Of a DNA stretch of 9,942 nucleotides, positions 6,474-9,942 are shown in pieces. The stretch comes from Burkholderiaceae bacterium (GTDB lineage Bacteria; Pseudomonadota; Gammaproteobacteria; Burkholderiales; Burkholderiaceae_C). A program made the position numbers and the translations under genes. Each line of letters opens with the position of its first letter. Positions within the stretch are counted from its first letter, which is position 1. The notes beneath the pieces were generated by a model. It was not told the DNA's origin. It did not search any database and worked only from the letters and a program-made list of their open reading frames with translations. Location: positions 1 through 9,942 of the forward strand of contig JAOTTZ010000036.1 in assembly GCA_029864165.1 (NCBI GenBank), given 5' to 3'.

Positions 6474-6636
6474 TGCTGCGACTCGAAAATATCGAGGCCT
6501 GATGAAAGTGATGGATTCGGCCTCATGGCTAGGCGCAAACCACAGCGATACCAGGACGTATCGCGAGGATTTGCAACGACGCCATGGGGTCGAAGGCGCG
6601 CTTTCATGTATCGATATTTTCGAGTCGCAGCACTAG
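6470..6636. mobile_element. MITE-like inverted-repeat element inserted at a CTAG
   Basis: Positions 6470-6495 and 6611-6636 are a perfect 26-bp inverted repeat (outer end CTAGTGCTGCGACTCG). The ends read C-TA-G...C-TA-G, fitting a core element of 161 bp (6473-6633) flanked by a duplicated TA (6471-6472, 6634-6635) in a CTAG target, as made by IS630/Tc1-type transposases. A 4-bp CTAG duplication, as in some IS5 relatives, is equally compatible. The interior carries no gene and pairs with itself: ATGAAAG/CTTTCAT (6502-6508/6601-6607), CATGGC/GCCATG (6524-6529/6581-6586), GCAAA/TTTGC (6535-6539/6570-6574) and a central GCGATAC/GTATCGC (6545-6551/6558-6564). No autonomous copy is in the window, so the family is inferred. 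Confidence 0.72.
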
Positions 6637-8255
6637 GCTTGGTGTTGAAACACCAGCCCGGCATGCTCCCGCATAGCGTGAAATTTGATCTGCGGCCAGT
6701 TGCTCTCGATGGCGCGCAGTTCGGGCGCGAACTCCACCAGTATGGTCGGCGCGTCCACCGCGTCAACAGCCACGCGATGCGCATTGGCATCGATGAAGCG
6801 TTGCAGTTCTTTAGTGTCATCGCAGGTTACCCAGCGCGCAAGCTGGAAGCGGCAGGGCGCAATGCGGGCCTTCACCCCGTACTCATGCGCTAACCGGTGC
6901 GCGACCACCTCGAATTGCAACTGGCCGACGGCGCCTAACAGCAACATCGAACCGACAAGCGGGCGAAATACTTGGATCGCGCCCTCCTCACCCAACTGCG
7001 TCAGGCCGGCGCGGAGTTGTTTGCTTCGTAATGGGTCGGCCACCTCGATGCTGCGAAACATCTCCGGCGCAAAAAAGGGCAAGCCGGTGAACTGCAGGGC
7101 TTCGCCTTCGGTCAGCGTGTCGCCGAGCTGCAAGACACCGTGGTTGGGTATTCCTATGATGTCGCCCGCGAACGCTTCGTCGAGAAGCTCACGGCGTTGA
7201 CTCAAGAAGCTCACGACCGAATTTGGCCGTAGTTCTTTGCCCGATCGCACTACCTTCATCCGCATGCCACGCTCGAAGTGACCACTGGCAACGCGTACAA
7301 AGGCGATACGGTCGCGGTGGGCGGGGTCCATGTTGGCTTGGATCTTGAAAACCACCCCGGTGAACTTGGGCTCTTCCGGTTTCACGTCCCGTTGCAAAGA
7401 AGGGCGGGCGCCAGGCGACGGCGCCAGTTCAACCAAAGCATCGAGCACTTCGTGCACGCCGAAGTTATTGATCGCCGAGCCGAAGAACATCGGCGTCTGC
7501 CGGCCGGCCAGAAAAGCTTCGCGATCGAACGTCGGCGAAGCTTCGCGCACCAGATCGACTTCATGCCGCGCCTGTTCATAGGGTGCGCCGAACCGTTCGG
7601 CACAGGCCGGGTCGTCCAAACCGCGCATGATTTCACTGTCATGTTGGTAGCGGTCGGCGCCGGGGCTGAAAACACGCATTTGCTGAGCGCGCACGTCCAC
7701 CACGCCATGAAAAACCTTGCCCATACCGACAGGCCAACTGAAAGGCACGACGATCATGCCAAGCTCACGCTCGATCTCGTCCATCAACACCAGCGGGTCG
7801 CGTACCTCGCGGTCCATTTTGTTGACAAAGGTGAGTATGGGTGTGTTGCGTGCGCGGCAGACTTGCAGCAAGCGTCGCGTTTGCGGTTCGACACCGTTGG
7901 CAGCGTCGATCACCATCAGTGCCGCGTCAACCGCAGTCAGCACGCGGTAGGTGTCTTCAGAGAAGTCTTGGTGGCCAGGTGTGTCAAGCAAGTTGATGAC
8001 GCAGTCGCGGTACTCCATTTGCATGACCGAACTTGCTACCGAGATGCCGCGCTGCTTTTCTATCTCCATCCAGTCGCTGGTGGCATGGCGGCTCGCCTTG
8101 CGTGCACGCACCGAACCCGCGATTTGAATCGCGCCCGAAAAGAGCAACAGCTTCTCTGTCAGCGTTGTCTTGCCAGCGTCGGGGTGCGAAATGATTGCAA
8201 AAGTGCGGCGTCGGCCTACTTGCCGGGCGAGGTGGTTTTCTGGGTCGGTCGACAT
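6633..8255 (-). CDS. prfC: Peptide chain release factor 3 (RF3)
   Basis: This 540-residue translational GTPase frees RF1/RF2 from the ribosome after peptide release in the cytosol. G1 is SHPDAGKTT (23-31), the effector loop has RGISV (69-73), G3 is DTPGHQDF (91-98) and G4 is NKMD (145-148). The long insert TSDWMEIEKQRGIS, the GSVRARK stretch and the C-terminal ..IKFHAMREHAG end are RF3 features and distinguish it from EF-G. The length is near the usual 525-540. It starts with ATG 8255 and has no strong Shine-Dalgarno. Its TAG stop is formed at the right-hand end of the inverted-repeat element and converges on the hypothetical gene at 6027-6473. The last residues (GLVFQHQA) run up to the element but appear native, not element-derived. 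Confidence 0.97.
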   Translation of the reverse strand: MSTDPENHLARQVGRRRTFAIISHPDAGKTTLTEKLLLFSGAIQIAGSVRARKASRHATSDWMEIEKQRGISVASSVMQMEYRDCVINLLDTPGHQDFSEDTYRVLTAVDAALMVIDAANGVEPQTRRLLQVCRARNTPILTFVNKMDREVRDPLVLMDEIERELGMIVVPFSWPVGMGKVFHGVVDVRAQQMRVFSPGADRYQHDSEIMRGLDDPACAERFGAPYEQARHEVDLVREASPTFDREAFLAGRQTPMFFGSAINNFGVHEVLDALVELAPSPGARPSLQRDVKPEEPKFTGVVFKIQANMDPAHRDRIAFVRVASGHFERGMRMKVVRSGKELRPNSVVSFLSQRRELLDEAFAGDIIGIPNHGVLQLGDTLTEGEALQFTGLPFFAPEMFRSIEVADPLRSKQLRAGLTQLGEEGAIQVFRPLVGSMLLLGAVGQLQFEVVAHRLAHEYGVKARIAPCRFQLARWVTCDDTKELQRFIDANAHRVAVDAVDAPTILVEFAPELRAIESNWPQIKFHAMREHAGLVFQHQA

Positions 8256-8542
8256 GAGCGTGGCGGCAGTGCGGGCAACAGGCCGCCAAATCTTGAGTAC
8301 TTGAGATTATCCGACGCTGCGCGGTCTACACCGCATTGAACGACAAGGCCAACCCGATCCAACGGAAGTTGATCTTGCTTGGCGTAGGCTTACCACAGTC
8401 GGCACACCAAAGCTTGCGTTGGCGGCAAGAACCACCAATACTGCCGCGAGGATTTAGGCGCACCCGCAGTTAATTCAGTGGCGGCCGAAAAGCGCCGGTG
8501 GCCTTGCGCCCACTATGACGAACAATCACGAGGAGACCTTTC
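8256..8542. other. Divergent intergenic region between prfC and the Tsx-like gene
   Basis: No gene was found in these 287 bp. They must hold the promoters of both flanking genes. The best plus-strand pair by eye is TTGCGT and AATACT 17 bp apart, ending near 8445, but both hexamers are weak. A short imperfect symmetry, AATCT...AGATT (about 8289-8308), flanks a CTTGAG-TA-CTTGAG direct repeat; its meaning is unknown. Confidence 0.3.
8531..8536 (+). promoter_or_regulatory. Shine-Dalgarno site of the Tsx-like gene
   Basis: AGGAGA lies 6 nt before the ATG at 8543, which fixes the start so that the protein begins with a complete signal peptide. Confidence 0.75.
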
Positions 8543-9331
8543 ATGCGAGCCTTGTTCAAGATTTGCGCTACAGCGGCCATCGGCGCGGTATTCAACCCGT
8601 CTTACGCCGCCGACTGGTCCGACACCGAACTGCAGCTGCTGCACGGGAGCAAGTTTCATGAGACGTCCAACGCCGTCGACGTGGTCAAATCGATACTGAC
8701 GCTGAACCACGCCAGCGCGTACAAATACGGGCGTAACAACTTCTTTGTCGACATCCTCAAGTCCAACGGTTCGGACAACAATTCCGGTGAGGTCTACAGC
8801 GAGTTCTACACGACGTTGAGCATGGCCAAGCTGGGGGGCCTGGATTGGTCGCAACACGGTGTCAAGGATATTGGCGCGACCGCCGGCATCAACTTCGGCT
8901 CCAAAAGCGATTCCTTCGGTGCCAATCGCCGGGTCTTGTTGCTCGGCCCGACGATCGACTTCGATGTCCCAGGGTTTTTGTTCCTGAATGTCAGTTTGTT
9001 GGCCTACCGTGACAGCAGCACGTCTGTCGCTGCTGGACATTTATGCGGCTCGAAGAAAACCACGCTGCAAGTCACGCCGACTTGGAGTTTGCCGTTCAGC
9101 ATTGGCGACGCTAAGTTCAGCTTTGAAGGGTACGCGGACTACATCGCCAAGCACGGCACCTGTGCGAAGCAGGCCCTGGCGCAGCCACAGTTGCGTTGGG
9201 ATATCGGCCATCATCTGGGTAAGCCGGGCACCGTATTTGTGGGTATTGAGTACCAGTACTGGAAAAACACATACGGCGACAGAACAATACAAGAGCACTT
9301 TCCCCAGTTGCTGCTGGTCTGGAAGTTGTAA
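8543..9331 (+). CDS. Tsx/OmpK-like outer-membrane channel protein
   Basis: The 262-residue precursor has a signal peptide (MRALFKICATAAIGAVFNPS, cut after about Ala22 or Ala23 before DW). The mature start DWSDTELQLLHGSKF and the closing GIEYQYWKNTYGDRTIQEHFPQLLLVWKL recall the nucleoside-specific channel Tsx/OmpK family. Alternating hydrophobic residues and the final aromatic residue pair fit a 12-strand outer-membrane barrel, and the length is close to Tsx (about 270 mature residues). It would carry small solutes, classically nucleosides, across the outer membrane; the substrate here is inferred from family only. Two mature cysteines (HLCGS and HGTCAK) sit in likely loops and could form a disulfide. 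The gene has its own promoter region, is divergent from prfC and precedes the fibro-slime gene by 222 bp. Confidence 0.75.
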   Translation: MRALFKICATAAIGAVFNPSYAADWSDTELQLLHGSKFHETSNAVDVVKSILTLNHASAYKYGRNNFFVDILKSNGSDNNSGEVYSEFYTTLSMAKLGGLDWSQHGVKDIGATAGINFGSKSDSFGANRRVLLLGPTIDFDVPGFLFLNVSLLAYRDSSTSVAAGHLCGSKKTTLQVTPTWSLPFSIGDAKFSFEGYADYIAKHGTCAKQALAQPQLRWDIGHHLGKPGTVFVGIEYQYWKNTYGDRTIQEHFPQLLLVWKL

Positions 9332-9377
9332 CGCAACCAGCGCCGTTAGCGACAAAGCCATCGCTACGCCAACGCGA

Positions 9378-9408
9378 CGCGGTTCGGGGCAGTCAGCCCG
9401 AACACGCG
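9378..9408 (+). terminator. GC-rich hairpin after the Tsx-like gene
   Basis: GTTCGGG (9382-9388) pairs with CCCGAAC (9397-9403) around an 8-nt loop. A further CGCG/CGCG pair (9378-9381, 9405-9408) extends the stem across a one-base bulge. It lies about 50 bp past the stop codon. There is no T tract, so it may stabilise the transcript end or stop polymerase only partly. Confidence 0.4.
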
Positions 9409-9553
9409 TAACACGTGAGAGCGCGGGCCCCGTGCACTCGGCTGTGGTGTGTACGAACAAGAACGATCGATTTTGTGGGTCATCGTATTGCCCTGCTGTT
9501 GCCCGGCCTGGTATTCTTGGCCCTCTTGTGTTCTGACGACCGGAGATCTGACC

Positions 9554-9942
9554 ATGTTGAGAAGCCTTGTTACGGTCTTGCTGACGCTTTGTGCGCCGGC
9601 TTCATTCGCGGCCGATAACACGTTGACTGGCGTCGTGCGCGACTTTCCATCCGATGGGGTGAACTTTGAAGGCAAGACTTATATCGAAGGCCAATCCTTC
9701 GGCTTGTTCCGCGGCCTGGTGGAAAAGACGCTGACCGGCCGGTCGCCTAAGCTGACAGCCCTCGGCGCGAGCAAGATCAACGCCGAAAATTTCAGCCAGT
9801 GGTTCACCAAGACCAGCAACAACGTGCCGTTGACGTTGACGCTACAAGAAACCGCCGACGGTTCTGGGGTATACGCTTACAACAACAACAGTTTTTTCCC
9901 CATCGACGGCCAGGAGTTAGGCAATCAAGGCCTTGGCCACAA
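9554..9942 (+). CDS. Fibro-slime domain secreted protein, N-terminal part
   Basis: The frame runs from ATG 9554 off the end of the window, giving 129 complete codons. CGGAG at 9541-9545 lies 8 nt before the ATG and supports this start. A signal peptide (MLRSLVTVLLTLCAPASFAA) ends at about residue 20. It is followed by LTGVVRDF, then NFSQWF (residues near 80), and YAYNNNSFFPIDGQELGNQG, the order of landmarks in fibro-slime domains (T-G-x-VRDF ... F..W ... FFPIDG). This beta-rich domain occurs in secreted or surface proteins, often near PA14-like folds; its ligand is unknown. The rest of the protein, including any C-terminal anchor, is outside the window. Confidence 0.72.
   Translation, partial: MLRSLVTVLLTLCAPASFAADNTLTGVVRDFPSDGVNFEGKTYIEGQSFGLFRGLVEKTLTGRSPKLTALGASKINAENFSQWFTKTSNNVPLTLTLQETADGSGVYAYNNNSFFPIDGQELGNQGLGH

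Noticed and set aside
8289..8308. Short symmetry with CTTGAG repeats upstream of prfC.
   Set aside because: The stem is only 5 bp and the inner bases do not pair; not enough to call an operator.
7278..8339. A 353-residue plus-strand frame opposite prfC.
   Set aside because: prfC on the other strand is unmistakable and shows all GTPase motifs; the long opposite frame is a result of its codon use.

Overview
The window reads as chromosomal DNA of a GC-rich betaproteobacterium, most likely order Burkholderiales. The evidence is a DUF3460 gene directly upstream of scpA, the tail of what looks like a type 2 orotidine-5'-phosphate decarboxylase, high G/C at third codon positions, and RF3, Tsx-like and fibro-slime proteins of proteobacterial type. 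No rRNA, tRNA, CRISPR array or transposase gene was seen.

Layout. Positions 1-111 (+) hold the C-terminal end of a probable pyrF, convergent with scpA (146-1042, -), which follows a small DUF3460 gene (1058-1258, -). From 5924 down to 1363 lies a co-directional minus-strand block: a LuxR-type regulator with an autoinducer-binding domain (5187-5924), a 56-residue double-glycine peptide precursor (4888-5058), an HlyD-family adaptor (3509-4783) and a C39-peptidase ABC exporter (1363-3504). Divergent from luxR is an unrecognised conserved-looking gene (6027-6473, +). It converges on prfC (6633-8255, -). Between their stop codons sits a miniature inverted-repeat element (about 161-167 bp, 26-bp perfect arms). 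A Tsx-like outer-membrane channel gene (8543-9331, +) and the start of a fibro-slime-domain secreted protein (9554 to the window end, +) close the window.

Main point. The luxR-peptide-HlyD-C39 block reads as a quorum-sensing-controlled peptide export system. A 16-bp dyad, CTGTCAA-AC-TTGACAG, lies upstream of the peptide gene, and a near-copy, CTGACAA-GA-TTGACAG, lies upstream of luxR, shared with the divergent gene. The precursor ends in ELLRHIGGGYRAPRNTW. Its leader has hydrophobic residues at -12, -7 and -4 and GG at -2/-1, as C39 peptidases require, so the exported product would be about eight residues (YRAPRNTW). The exporter keeps its Cys-His-Asp protease residues and all ATPase motifs. 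No luxI, no peptide-modifying enzyme and no outer-membrane TolC partner is present, so the acyl-homoserine-lactone (or other) signal and the outer-membrane channel must come from elsewhere. Whether the short peptide is a toxin, a signal or something else cannot be told from sequence.

The second notable structure is the inverted-repeat element. It appears to have inserted at the TA of a CTAG that carried the overlapping stop codons of two convergent genes, and its terminal G and C rebuild both stops, so neither protein is changed.
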